Assembly (NCBI RefSeq): GCF_046569695.1
Contig: NZ_JBKHUI010000002.1
Coordinates: forward strand, 1 to 64,000
DNA length: 64,000 bases
DNA from: Kluyvera sp046569695
GTDB lineage: Bacteria > Pseudomonadota > Gammaproteobacteria > Enterobacterales > Enterobacteriaceae
Reading direction: 5' to 3'
This document shows, piece by piece, positions 16,231 to 25,356 of this stretch (its first letter is position 1; every line of letters begins with the position of its first letter). The notes below the pieces were generated by a model. The model was not told where the DNA came from. It worked only from the letters and a program-made list of their open reading frames with translations, and did no database searches. A program made the translations under genes and the position numbers.

Positions 16231-18504
16231 ATGAATAATAAAATCAAATCCCTGGCCTTCCTGGTCAACCTGGGTATTTATGGCGTTGCATCTCCGGCTT
16301 TTGCCGCCGAGACTACCAGCAATAAAGACGTCGACGGTGAAACCATGGTCGTGACCGCTGCCGAGCAGAACCTGCAGGCACCGGGCGTCTCCACCATCAC
16401 CGCCGACGAAATTCGCAAGCGCCCACCGGCTCGCGATGTTTCTGAAATCATCCGTACCATGCCGGGCGTTAACCTGACCGGTAACTCCACCAGCGGCCAG
16501 CGCGGTAACAACCGCCAGATCGATATTCGCGGTATGGGTCCGGAAAACACCCTGATTCTGATCGACGGCAAGCCGGTCACCAGCCGTAACTCGGTCCGTC
16601 AGGGCTGGCGTGGCGAGCGTGATACCCGTGGCGACACCGGCTGGGTGCCGCCAGAAATGATTGAACGCATTGAAGTCCTGCGTGGCCCAGCGGCTGCTCG
16701 TTACGGTAACGGCGCGGCGGGCGGCGTGGTGAATATCATCACCAAAAAAGGCGGTGATGAGTGGCACGGTTCCTGGAACACCTATTTCAACGCACCGGAG
16801 CACAAAGAAGAAGGCTCCACCAAGCGTACTAACTTCAGCCTGACTGGCCCGATGGGCGAAGGTTTCAGCTTCCGCCTGTACGGTAACCTCGATAAAACGC
16901 AGGCCGATGCCTGGGACATCAACGATGGGCATCAGTCAGAGCGTACCAAGGCCTACGCCGATACGATGCCAGCCGGTCGTGAAGGGGTGGAAAACAAGGA
17001 CATCAACGGCCAGCTGCGCTGGGACTTTGCCCCGATGCAGTCGCTGGAATTTGAAGCGGGCTACAGCCGTCAGGGCAACCTGTACGCTGGAGATACCCAG
17101 AACACCAATAACGACAACACCGGCAAAGGCCTGGTGAAAAAATACTACGGTAAAGAGACTAACCGTATGTATCGCCAGAACTATGCGCTGACCTGGAACG
17201 GCGGCTGGGATAACGGCATCACCACCAGCAACTGGGCACAGTACGAACACACCCGTAACTCCCGTCTTGGTGAAGGTCTGGCCGGTGGCCTGGAAGGGCT
17301 GTTTAACAGCGACCAGTTCAGCGATACGGATCTGGCTGATGTGACGCTGCACAGTGAAATCAACATTCCATTCGATTTCGTGGTGAATCAGAACCTGACA
17401 CTGGGCACCGAGTGGAACCAGCAGCGTATGAAGGACTCCAGTTCCAACACGCAGACCTTTATGGGCGGTAATATTCCGGGCTACAGCAGCACCGACCGTA
17501 GCCCGTATTCTCAGGCGGAGATCTTCTCGCTGTTTGCTGAGAACAACATGGAAGTGACCGACAGTACCATGCTGACCCCGGCGCTGCGCTTCGATCACCA
17601 CAGCGTCGTGGGTAACAACTGGAGCCCATCGCTGAACCTGTCTCAGGGCTTAGGCGATGACTTCACGCTGAAAATGGGCATTGCTCGTGCTTATAAAGCA
17701 CCGAGCCTGTATCAGCTCAACCCGAACTACATTCTGTACAGCAAAGGCCAGGGCTGTTACGCCACCGGCGCAGCTACCGGCATTGGCTGTTACATGCTGG
17801 GTAACGATGACCTGAAGGCCGAGACCAGTATCAACAAAGAAATTGGTCTGGAGTTCAAACGTGACGGCTGGCTGGCGGGCGTGACCTGGTTCCGTAACGA
17901 TTACCGCAACAAAATTGAAGCGGGTACCACTCCGCTGAGCCGCACCTCCATTACCAGCGGCACGACCACCACCTACACCGACATCTACCAGTGGGAAAAT
18001 ATTCCTAAAGCGGTGGTTGAAGGGCTGGAAGGGACGCTGAACGTTCCGGTAAGCGAGACGGTGAGCTGGACCAACAACATCACCTACATGCTGCAAAGTA
18101 AGAACAAAGAGACCGGCGAACGTCTGTCGATCATTCCTGAGTACACGCTGAACTCTACTCTGAGCTGGCAGGTTCGTCAGGATGTGTCGCTGCAGTCTAC
18201 CTTTACCTGGTACGGCAAACAGCAGCCTAAGAAATATGACTACCAGGGCAAACCGGTTACTGGCACCTCCGCCTCAGAAGTCAGCCCGTACAGCATCGTG
18301 GGCCTGAGCGCGACCTGGGACGTCAACAAAAACGTCAGCCTGACCGGCGGCGTGGACAACGTCTTCGACAAACGCCTGTGGCGTGAAGGTAACGCCCAGA
18401 CCGTGAGCGACACCAAAACCGGTGCCTACATGGCCGGTGCGGGTGCTTACACCTACAACGAACCGGGCCGTACCTGGTACATGAGTATCAACACCCACTT
18501 CTGA
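16231..18504 (+). CDS. fepA: TonB-dependent ferric enterobactin receptor FepA
   Basis: A 757-residue outer-membrane receptor. A signal peptide (about 1-25, cleavage after AFA) is followed by a TonB box (GETMVVTA, about 36-43), a plug domain with IDIRGMGPENTLILIDG and VLRGPAAARYGNGAAGGVVNI, and a 22-stranded barrel that ends in Phe. It takes up ferric enterobactin and is also a receptor for some colicins in E. coli. The ATG at 16231 follows AGCAGGACACACA; the reading frame extends 48 codons upstream into the promoter and Fur sites, so that longer start is rejected. Confidence 0.97.
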   Translation: MNNKIKSLAFLVNLGIYGVASPAFAAETTSNKDVDGETMVVTAAEQNLQAPGVSTITADEIRKRPPARDVSEIIRTMPGVNLTGNSTSGQRGNNRQIDIRGMGPENTLILIDGKPVTSRNSVRQGWRGERDTRGDTGWVPPEMIERIEVLRGPAAARYGNGAAGGVVNIITKKGGDEWHGSWNTYFNAPEHKEEGSTKRTNFSLTGPMGEGFSFRLYGNLDKTQADAWDINDGHQSERTKAYADTMPAGREGVENKDINGQLRWDFAPMQSLEFEAGYSRQGNLYAGDTQNTNNDNTGKGLVKKYYGKETNRMYRQNYALTWNGGWDNGITTSNWAQYEHTRNSRLGEGLAGGLEGLFNSDQFSDTDLADVTLHSEINIPFDFVVNQNLTLGTEWNQQRMKDSSSNTQTFMGGNIPGYSSTDRSPYSQAEIFSLFAENNMEVTDSTMLTPALRFDHHSVVGNNWSPSLNLSQGLGDDFTLKMGIARAYKAPSLYQLNPNYILYSKGQGCYATGAATGIGCYMLGNDDLKAETSINKEIGLEFKRDGWLAGVTWFRNDYRNKIEAGTTPLSRTSITSGTTTTYTDIYQWENIPKAVVEGLEGTLNVPVSETVSWTNNITYMLQSKNKETGERLSIIPEYTLNSTLSWQVRQDVSLQSTFTWYGKQQPKKYDYQGKPVTGTSASEVSPYSIVGLSATWDVNKNVSLTGGVDNVFDKRLWREGNAQTVSDTKTGAYMAGAGAYTYNEPGRTWYMSINTHF

Positions 18505-18516
18505 TAATCTGTTCTT

Positions 18517-18540
18517 CCCCTCCCCCTCCGGGGAGGGTTT
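18517..18540 (+). terminator. GC-rich hairpin between fepA and entD
   Basis: CCCTCCCC and GGGGAGGG can pair, followed by TTTT, 13 bases after the fepA stop codon. It resembles a rho-independent terminator and would reduce, but need not abolish, read-through into entD 47 bases after fepA. Confidence 0.6.
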
Positions 18541-18551
18541 TCAGGAGCCCT

Positions 18552-19175
18552 ATGCTTACCCACCACAGCACGTTTCACGCCATTCAGCGTATCGACTTCC
18601 AGCCTGAAACCTTCGTACCGCAGGATCTGCTGTGGCTTCCCCATCACGCGCAGCTTTCCCGTACGGGTAAAAAACGTCAAACCGAGCATCTGGCCGGGCG
18701 CATTGCCGCCGTTTACGCACTACAAACCGTAGGTGAGAAATCAGTGCCAGGCATCGGAGAAAACCGTGAGCCGCTTTGGCCAGCCAGGATTTTTGGCAGC
18801 ATCAGCCACTGTGGGCATACGGCACTGGCTATTGTCTCCCGCTTGCCCGTCGGAATTGATATGGAAGAAGCGCTAACTGATTCGCTTGCTGAATCTCTCG
18901 CAGACCAGATAGTTGATGGCCCAGAACTCACTTATCTCCGTGCCAATACGCTCCCCTTCCCACTGGCGTTGACGCTGGCCTTTTCCGCAAAAGAGAGTTT
19001 GTACAAAGCCCTTTCCGCCCATTACCCTCATCTGCTCCATTTTTACGATGCCGCCGTTACCCATCTTGACGCACAGCGCATTACCCTGCACGTCCCGACG
19101 ATTAAACGCACGTTCACGCTTAACTGGTATGCCGCTGATGCCCAACGCATCATCACCCTATACCATCAGCCATAA
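18552..19175 (+). CDS. entD: Enterobactin synthase phosphopantetheinyl transferase EntD
   Basis: A 207-residue Sfp/EntD-type enzyme that attaches 4'-phosphopantetheine to the carrier domains of EntB and EntF. The metal-binding GIDME (101-105) and the FSAKESLYKAL motif (144-154) are intact, as is the N-terminal-side FGSISHCGH block. The ATG at 18552 has CAGGAGCCCT upstream. It is co-directional with fepA, as in E. coli, but a terminator-like hairpin lies between. Confidence 0.95.
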   Translation: MLTHHSTFHAIQRIDFQPETFVPQDLLWLPHHAQLSRTGKKRQTEHLAGRIAAVYALQTVGEKSVPGIGENREPLWPARIFGSISHCGHTALAIVSRLPVGIDMEEALTDSLAESLADQIVDGPELTYLRANTLPFPLALTLAFSAKESLYKALSAHYPHLLHFYDAAVTHLDAQRITLHVPTIKRTFTLNWYAADAQRIITLYHQP

Positions 19176-19366
19176 ATATGACCAGCCATCGAAAATACCG
19201 AACCAACCGCCAGTCATAACCTCGTTGATAAAATAAAAAATCAAAAAATGCGGCTTTAGTCAGATTTATCCACCACAAAAATATAGTTCCGCGCGGCAAT
19301 TACCCCTATTATTCCTCTGAAACATTCATACAAACAATGAAACAATTGTCTGAATTAAGGAACCGA

Positions 19367-20929
19367 ATGAATACCCAAACACGGACACGGAATGAAGTGG
19401 GTGAAAGCCGCCTGATGACGGGCTTTCTTAACGCGATTGAAAAAGCCGGTAACCGGTTACCCGAACCGGCGCTGATTTTCTTCTACTTTTTACTGGTGGT
19501 GATGGGCCTGTCGGCAGTGCTGTCGATGGTGACCTTTGATGTGATAAACCCGATGACCCAGGAAGCGGTGAAGGTGAATAACCTGCTCTCTCCTGAAGCG
19601 CTGACCAATACGCTGGCTAATATGGTCACCACCTTCACCGGCTTTGCACCGCTGGGGATCGTGCTGGTGGCAATGCTGGGCGTAGGCGTGGCGGAAAGCT
19701 CCGGCTTTATTAACGTCGCGCTGAAAAAGATGCTGCGCGTCACGCCAAAGCGCCTGCTGACGCCAATGCTGATTTTTGTGGCGATGTTCAGCCACGTGGC
19801 GGCAGATGCGGGCTACGTGCTGGTTATTCCGCTGGGCGCGATTATCTTTATGTCTGCCGGTCGTCACCCGCTGGTGGGGATTGCCGCCGCATTCTCCGGC
19901 GTATCCGGTGGCTTTGCTGCCAACATGGTACCCACCGGTAACGATGCGCTGCTGCAAGGCTTTACCCAGGCTGCCGCCCAACTGCTGGACAGCACCTACA
20001 CCGTAAACACGCTGTGTAACCTGTTCTTCGGCATCGCCTCCTCCATCATCATTACGCTGGTTGGCTGGTGGGTCACCGAGCGTATCGTCGAGCCACGCGT
20101 CAGCAAAATGGCTATCGACGGCGACTTCAAACACGATGAAGATATGTCCAGCGTCACCCCGCAGGAGAGCCGCGCCTTTAGCCGAGCTTCCCTGGTGATG
20201 CTGCTGGGTCTGGCGGCGCTGGCCGCGGCAGCCTGGCCGGAAGGGTCGATGCTGCGTGGCACCGACGGTTCACTGACTTCCTATAGCGCGCCGATCATGA
20301 AGTCTATCGTGCCGCTGATTTTCCTGATCTTTATTCTGCCGGGTATCGTCTACGGCTTTGTCTCCGGGACCTTTAAATCTGGCAAAGACGTGATTGGCGC
20401 AATGAACGATTCCATGAGCAAAATGGGTTCGTACATGGTGATGGCCTTCTTCTGCGCCATGTTTATCAAAGCGTTCAGCGACTCTAATATCGGTACGCTG
20501 GTGGCACTGATGGGCGCCGACGGTCTGAAAGCGCTTGCGCTGCCGGGTCAGGCAACGATTATCGGTATGATTGTACTGACGGCGGTGGTGAACCTGCTGA
20601 TTGGATCGGCATCGGCTAAATGGGCGCTGCTGTCGCCAATTATGGTGCCAATGCTGATGGCGGTAGGGATTTCTCCGGAACTGACTCAGGCGGCGTTCCG
20701 TATCGGCGACTCCTGCACCAACATCATCACCCCGCTGATGGTCTTCTTCCCGCTGATCGTTATCTACTGCCAGCGCTACGTGAAAGGCGCGGGTGTGGGT
20801 ACGCTGGTCTCGATGATGATGCCGTACTCCATCGCCTTCTTCGTGGCGTGGAGCATTCTGCTGCTGGTGTGGTGGGGTGTGGGAATGCCGCTGGGTATCG
20901 CGGCGCCGTATACCTGGAGCCCGAGTTAA
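19367..20929 (+). CDS. AbgT-family transporter
   Basis: A 520-residue membrane protein with about a dozen hydrophobic segments, the usual AbgT length. Family-typical stretches include FSHVAADAGYVLVIPLGA, GGFAANMVPTGNDALLQGFTQ and RIGDSCTNIITPLM. E. coli AbgT takes up p-aminobenzoyl-glutamate; other members are proposed to export sulfonamides. The ATG at 19367 has AAGGA 7 bases upstream; an in-frame ATG at 19337 lacks a ribosome site. It stands alone, with no abgAB hydrolase or abgR next to it, so the substrate is open. The preceding 190 bases are AT-rich promoter sequence. Confidence 0.9.
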   Translation: MNTQTRTRNEVGESRLMTGFLNAIEKAGNRLPEPALIFFYFLLVVMGLSAVLSMVTFDVINPMTQEAVKVNNLLSPEALTNTLANMVTTFTGFAPLGIVLVAMLGVGVAESSGFINVALKKMLRVTPKRLLTPMLIFVAMFSHVAADAGYVLVIPLGAIIFMSAGRHPLVGIAAAFSGVSGGFAANMVPTGNDALLQGFTQAAAQLLDSTYTVNTLCNLFFGIASSIIITLVGWWVTERIVEPRVSKMAIDGDFKHDEDMSSVTPQESRAFSRASLVMLLGLAALAAAAWPEGSMLRGTDGSLTSYSAPIMKSIVPLIFLIFILPGIVYGFVSGTFKSGKDVIGAMNDSMSKMGSYMVMAFFCAMFIKAFSDSNIGTLVALMGADGLKALALPGQATIIGMIVLTAVVNLLIGSASAKWALLSPIMVPMLMAVGISPELTQAAFRIGDSCTNIITPLMVFFPLIVIYCQRYVKGAGVGTLVSMMMPYSIAFFVAWSILLLVWWGVGMPLGIAAPYTWSPS

Positions 20930-20947
20930 GCATCAGGTTCAACGTTG

Positions 20948-20984
20948 CCCCCTCACCCTAACCCTCTCCCCAATGGGGAGAGGG
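20948..20984. repeat. C-rich palindromic repeat, third copy
   Basis: The same CCCTCACCCTAACCCTCTCCCC palindrome as at 10648-10684, with stem CCCTCTCCCC/GGGGAGAGGG around a CAAT loop. It lies between the convergent AbgT-type gene and the aminotransferase gene. Confidence 0.75.
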
Positions 20985-20992
20985 AACCGATC

Positions 20993-21032
20993 GTAGCCCG
21001 GACGAGGCGCAGCCGACTCCGGGGAACCCCGG
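20993..21032. repeat. REP-like element
   Basis: GTAGCCCGGACGAGGCG followed by CAGCCGACTCCGGGG has the REP layout in the variant common outside E. coli. It ends just before the aminotransferase stop codon. Confidence 0.65.
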
Positions 21033-21038
21033 CACAAA

Positions 21039-22355
21039 CTACACGGCTAAATGGGCAAAATTGCCTAATACGTTGTGCAAAATCCCCACCCCTTTCTGCA
21101 CCTGCTCGGCGCTGATGGTACATGGCGGCACCACGTGAATCCGGTTTTCCACCACAAAGCTCAACAGCCCCGCTTCGGTTAACGCGCCTTTAATTTCCGC
21201 CATATCCCCGGCAGCCAGCGGCGTTTTCTTCACCCGGTCGCTCACCAGTTCCAGCGCCTGGAATACGCCACGCCCGCGCACTTCACCTATCAGCGGTGAC
21301 GCTGCGGCCAGCGCCTCCAGCCCCTGACGCAGCACGCCGTTGCCGATACGCGCCGCATTCTCCACGATCCCTTCGTCCTTCATCGCATCAAGGGTGGCAA
21401 TAATCGCCGCCATCGCCAGCGGATGCCCGGAATAGGTCAGCCCACCGGCAAAGAAGTGATCGTCAAAATAGTGGGCGATCTTGTCGCTAATGATCACCCC
21501 ACCGGCCGGAACGTACCCGGCGTTCACCCCTTTAGCGAAGGTGACAAGATCCGGCACGATCCCATCCTGCTCGAAGGCAAACCAGCTGCCGGTGCGTCCA
21601 AACCCGGCCATCACTTCATCGAGGATCAGGATAATCCCGAACTCATCCGCCAGCGCCCGCACGCCCTTCATATAGCCTTCCGGCGGCACCAGAATCCCCG
21701 CCGTGCCCGGAATGGATTCCAGTAAAATGGCGGCAATGGAAGATGGGCCTTCGCACTCGATCATCCGCCGCAGGTGCGCCAGCGCGCGGCTGCACTCCTC
21801 CTGCTCGGAGATGGCGTTAAATTCCGTGCGGTAGAGGTACGGGTTAAAGAAGTGGACGTGACCGCGCGAATATTCGTTTGGCACGCGACGCCAGTCGCCG
21901 GTGGCGGCAATCGCGCTGCCGGTGTTGCCGTGATAGGAGCGGTAGGCCGACAGCACCTTATCTCGCCCGGTGTAAAGACGCGCCATACGGATGGCGTTCT
22001 CATTGGCATCAGCCCCGGCGTTAGTAAAGAACACCTTGCTAAAGCCCTCCGGCGCCAGCCCAATAATGCGTTTTGCCGCTTCGCCGCGCGCCAGGTTGGC
22101 GGTGGCCGGGGCAATCGTCACCAGCGATTCGAGCTGATCTTTCATTGCTGCCAGCACGCGAGGGTGCTGGTAGCCGAGGTTAACGTTCACCAGTTGGCTG
22201 CTGAAATCCAGATAGGTTTTCCCATCGTAATCCCACAGTTCGCACCCTTTCGCACCGGCAATCACCAGCGGGCTCAGGTTGCCCTGCATCGACCAGGAAT
22301 GAAAAACATACTCTCTGTCCAGTTGGCGAACCGCTTTGTTGTTCAACTCTGTCAT
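21039..22355 (-). CDS. Class-III PLP-dependent aminotransferase
   Basis: A 438-residue omega-aminotransferase-type enzyme. PLP-binding features are the TNAGADANENAIRMAR phosphate/ring region (111-126), SYHGNTG (140-146), the DEV motif (246-248) and the Schiff-base Lys275 in FAKGVNAG. Enzymes of this class move an amino group from an omega-amino acid, amine or taurine-like donor to a keto acid. It diverges from a YdfG-like dehydrogenase, and both sit beside an amino-acid-type importer and a MocR regulator. A catabolic role, the aldehyde product going to the dehydrogenase, is inference. The exact substrate cannot be read from the sequence. Confidence 0.88.
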   Translation of the reverse strand: MTELNNKAVRQLDREYVFHSWSMQGNLSPLVIAGAKGCELWDYDGKTYLDFSSQLVNVNLGYQHPRVLAAMKDQLESLVTIAPATANLARGEAAKRIIGLAPEGFSKVFFTNAGADANENAIRMARLYTGRDKVLSAYRSYHGNTGSAIAATGDWRRVPNEYSRGHVHFFNPYLYRTEFNAISEQEECSRALAHLRRMIECEGPSSIAAILLESIPGTAGILVPPEGYMKGVRALADEFGIILILDEVMAGFGRTGSWFAFEQDGIVPDLVTFAKGVNAGYVPAGGVIISDKIAHYFDDHFFAGGLTYSGHPLAMAAIIATLDAMKDEGIVENAARIGNGVLRQGLEALAAASPLIGEVRGRGVFQALELVSDRVKKTPLAAGDMAEIKGALTEAGLLSFVVENRIHVVPPCTISAEQVQKGVGILHNVLGNFAHLAV

Positions 22356-22415
22356 TCGTCGTTCCTCGCATACCGTTGGCTGTGATTCATTATGTCGTCG
22401 GCGGAAAAAAAAGTG

Positions 22416-22479
22416 ATAGAGCCAGTGTAGCTGCGGCGCTGTGACAACGGTGTCACATCGTCATGCGCCGACTGGCTCT
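22416..22479. promoter_or_regulatory. Operator-rich divergent promoter of aminotransferase and SDR genes
   Basis: A 9-base inverted repeat AGAGCCAGT (22418-22426) / ACTGGCTCT (22471-22479) encloses a perfect palindrome TGTGACA-N4-TGTCACA (22440-22457). The left copy extends to ATAGAGCCAGT, an 11-mer found again at 27055-27065 in the promoter between the ABC importer and the MocR gene. The outer repeat is therefore a candidate site for the MocR protein; the inner palindrome may belong to another regulator. Confidence 0.55.
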
Positions 22480-22536
22480 CGGCAGCCCGCGCGACGGTTT
22501 TTATAGTGGCCGGAACAACCTGCACAGGAGAGCACA

Positions 22537-23301
22537 ATGCAAAAGCGTAAAGTGGTGTTTATTACCGGAGCGACCTCCGGTTTTGGGGAAGCGGCGGCGC
22601 ACGTGTTTGCACGCGCTGGCTGGGCGTTGGTGCTGAGCGGGCGGCGGCTGGCGAGGCTACAGGCGCTACAGGCCGAGCTGGCATCGCGGGTGCCGGTGCA
22701 TGTGATTGAGCTGGACGTGCGCGACAGCGCCGCAGTCGACGCCGCCGTCGCCGCGCTGCCGCTGGATTTTGCCGATGTCACCGCGCTTATCAACAACGCC
22801 GGGCTGGCGCTGGCACCGCAGCCGGCGCAAAAGGTGGATCTGTCCGACTGGCATACCATGATTGATACCAACGTCACCGGGCTGGTGAACGTCACCCACG
22901 CCCTGCTGCCAACGCTGATTCGCCACGGTGCGGGGGCGAGCATTATTAATATCGGCTCGATTGCCGGACAATGGCCCTATCCCGGCAGCCACGTTTACGG
23001 CGCCAGCAAGGCGTTTGTGAAGCAGTTCAGCTATAACCTGCGCTGTGACCTGTTAGGCACCGGCGTGCGCGTCACCGACCTGGCGCCGGGGATTGCCGAG
23101 ACCGAGTTTACGCTGGTGCGCACCAAGGGAGACCAGGCGGCATCCGATGCGCTGTATCGCGGCACCACGCCGCTGTCGGCAATGGATATCGCCGAGCAGA
23201 TGTTCTATATCGCCACCCTGCCGGATCATATGAATATTAACCGCGTGGAGGTGATGCCGGTGCGTCAGGCGTGGCAGCCATTTGCGATTGATAGAGATTA
23301 A
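22537..23301 (+). CDS. YdfG-like short-chain dehydrogenase
   Basis: A 254-residue classical SDR with the TGATSGFG cofactor loop (10-17), NNAGLAL, catalytic Ser141 and YGASK (Tyr154, Lys158). Segments such as NNAGLAL, DWHTMIDTN, the GS-AG-WPY region and VTDLAPG resemble E. coli YdfG, an NADP-dependent 3-hydroxy-acid dehydrogenase that also reduces malonic semialdehyde and oxidises serine. It diverges from the aminotransferase gene. Reduction of a semialdehyde made by that enzyme is a reasonable inference. GGAG precedes the ATG at 22537. Confidence 0.85.
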   Translation: MQKRKVVFITGATSGFGEAAAHVFARAGWALVLSGRRLARLQALQAELASRVPVHVIELDVRDSAAVDAAVAALPLDFADVTALINNAGLALAPQPAQKVDLSDWHTMIDTNVTGLVNVTHALLPTLIRHGAGASIINIGSIAGQWPYPGSHVYGASKAFVKQFSYNLRCDLLGTGVRVTDLAPGIAETEFTLVRTKGDQAASDALYRGTTPLSAMDIAEQMFYIATLPDHMNINRVEVMPVRQAWQPFAIDRD

Positions 23302-23921
23302 TGGGGTTTTCTCCATAAGTGGAGATGCATTTGGGTTGAGCACTCTGTTGCGCTCTCTTCCAGCACCAGCCATATAAATTGCGCTGGCGCAGAGAGCGCG
23401 CAAGGGGCGGCCAATCGCCGCCGCCCCCTGCACCCCCGGGCTCTGGCGGCAAAATCGCCACTTCGTGGTTCCCTCAGCTTATCCCTTTCGGCTTCGGCGA
23501 TTTAGACGCCACCAAAAACCGTGCGGTCTTTCAGTTAACAGCAAAAATCAGTCTTTCTGAAACCGATGAGTCCCCGCTGGAAATCGGCGAGACGGAGAAT
23601 GGAAGACAAGGTCAGGACGCCATGGATGGCGGACTGAGGCGAACCGAGACAGGACGTCGAGTTTCGCCGTGCCGCAGGCTGGAGTTCGTAGGCGAGCGCA
23701 GTGCGAAGCACCGATTTCCCTGCGGGGCCGCGGGGATTGTTAAGGGGGATGCGGTTATCCCCCTTAACACGTTCACCGGTGAAGAGCCTTCATATTCCAC
23801 CGGACGTATAGTGAACGGAACCTATCACTAGACTGGCATATATTCAGTTTTTCCCCTGAAGTTTGTGTAAAAGAGACCGCATCTAGGGGGAAAAGCTGGA
23901 GAGCAGCCCGCGCTGCTTGTA
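23302..23921. other. 620 bp gene-free, hairpin-rich intergenic element
   Basis: No convincing gene is present. The stretch has a chain of inverted repeats: TCTCCA-N4-TGGAGA (23310-23325), GCGCTCTCT / AGAGAGCGC (23350-23399), GGGGCGGC / GCCGCCCC (23404-23427) and a perfect 12-base GTTAAGGGGGAT / ATCCCCCTTAAC with a 6-base loop (23739-23768). A 150-codon reading frame (23379-23831) crosses all of these; its protein is of low complexity with no domain I recognise, and it lacks a clear ribosome site. The element may be a dispersed extragenic repeat or a structured RNA. Confidence 0.6.
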
Positions 23922-24683
23922 TTAACGACTGCTTTGCAAAAACTGCCTCACACGCTCCGACTTCGGCGCGGTAAAGAAAATCTCCGGCGGCGCTTTCTCA
24001 ATCAAAATCCCCTTCTCCAGAAACACCACTTCGTTCGACACCTGGCGGGCAAACTCCATTTCGTGCGTCACCACCACCATGGTATACCCCTCCGCCGCCA
24101 GCGATTTCATCACGCTCAGCACTTCGTTCACGCGCTCCGGGTCGAGCGCCGAGGTCGGTTCATCAAACAGCAGCACCTCTGGCGACATCGCCAGCGAACG
24201 AGCAATCGCCACCCGCTGCTTTTGCCCACCGGAGAGCGTAATCGGATAGGCATCCGCTTTATGCTCCATCCCCACCTTCTCCAGTTGCTGATGGGCAATC
24301 TGCCGCGCGTCGTCGCGCTTCATGCCTTTTACATGCAGCAGCGCTTCCATCACGTTTTGCAACACCGTCAGGTGTGGCCACAGGTTGAAGCTCTGGAACA
24401 CCATCCCTACCCGCTCGCGAATCTTCGACAGCTCGCGGTGCGACATGCTTTTCCCGGAGCGTTCGTCAACGCCAATGCGCTGCCCGCCGATGCGGATTTC
24501 ACCGCGGTCGGGCTGCTCCAGCCAGTTCATGCAGCGCAGCAGCGTTGATTTTCCTGAACCGGACGAGCCGAGAATGCTGACCACCGTCCCCTTCTCCACC
24601 GTCAGGTTGATATCGCGTAGCACCTCAACGTTATCAAACTGCTTGGAGACATTTTTTACGCTTACCGCCGTGGTATCAGACAT
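23922..24683 (-). CDS. Amino-acid ABC transporter ATP-binding protein
   Basis: A 253-residue ATPase of the polar amino acid (GlnQ/HisP) type. It has Walker A GSSGSGKST (about 38-46), FQSFNLWPHLTVLQNV, signature LSGGQKQRVAIAR and Walker B LLFDEPTSALDPE. It powers the importer formed by the two permeases and the binding protein encoded just upstream. Its ATG overlaps the end of the second permease gene by 8 bases. The substrate is not evident, but the context of an aminotransferase suggests an amino acid or amine. Confidence 0.92.
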   Translation of the reverse strand: MSDTTAVSVKNVSKQFDNVEVLRDINLTVEKGTVVSILGSSGSGKSTLLRCMNWLEQPDRGEIRIGGQRIGVDERSGKSMSHRELSKIRERVGMVFQSFNLWPHLTVLQNVMEALLHVKGMKRDDARQIAHQQLEKVGMEHKADAYPITLSGGQKQRVAIARSLAMSPEVLLFDEPTSALDPERVNEVLSVMKSLAAEGYTMVVVTHEMEFARQVSNEVVFLEKGILIEKAPPEIFFTAPKSERVRQFLQSSR

Positions 24684-25341
24684 GGCTCATTCCTCTTTTG
24701 GCGCTATAAACACTCAACCGTTTCACCAGCAGTTCCAGCACGATGCTGATAGCCCAATACAGCGCAATGGCGACAATAAAGGCGTTAAACGGAATAAAAT
24801 AGGTTGCCTGCACGCTGTTCGCGGCGGCGGTAATTTCCTGCACGGTAATAATGCTGAGAAACGCGGTGTCCTTCAGGCAGATAATCAGCTGATTACCCAG
24901 AAGCGGCAGCGCGGAGGAGAAAATATTCGGCAGGACGATGCGGCGGAAAATAGTGTAGCGGGAAAAACCCTGCACCACGGCGGCCTCAATATAGCCGTTG
25001 GAGAATACTCGCCGCTGGCTGCGGAGAATTTCAAAGAAATAAGCGCCGTGGTAGATAATTAACGCCACCAGCCCCGCCGTCCACGCGTCCAGGCTAATCC
25101 CCAGTTCCGGCAGACCGTAATAGAGCAAATAGGCCAGAATCAAAAACGGAATCGCCCGCATCAGATTCACAAACCCGACAATAACGTTATTCAGCACCCG
25201 CTTCTGGTATTCGGTGAAATAGCACAGCAGCGTGCCAATCAATAACCCACAGACGGCGGCAATAATAAACAGTTCAAGCGTCGCCAGCAGCCCGGCAATA
25301 AAATTGTCGTGCTCGGCCCAAATAATGGCCCATTGGTTCAT
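24676..25341 (-). CDS. Amino-acid ABC transporter permease (second)
   Basis: A 221-residue HisM/GlnP-type permease with about five membrane helices and the cytoplasmic coupling loop (EAAVVQGFSRYTIFRRIVLPN) that docks on the ATPase. It overlaps the ATPase gene downstream by 8 bases and follows the first permease by 15 bases. It forms a heterodimeric channel with that protein. Confidence 0.9.
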   Translation of the reverse strand: MNQWAIIWAEHDNFIAGLLATLELFIIAAVCGLLIGTLLCYFTEYQKRVLNNVIVGFVNLMRAIPFLILAYLLYYGLPELGISLDAWTAGLVALIIYHGAYFFEILRSQRRVFSNGYIEAAVVQGFSRYTIFRRIVLPNIFSSALPLLGNQLIICLKDTAFLSIITVQEITAAANSVQATYFIPFNAFIVAIALYWAISIVLELLVKRLSVYSAKRGMSHV

Positions 25342-25356
25342 ATGTCCTCCCGAGGC

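Noticed and set aside
23379..23831. 150-codon frame as a hypothetical gene
   Set aside because: It crosses several strong inverted repeats, has no clear ribosome site, and its product is of low complexity. I describe the DNA as a non-coding element instead.
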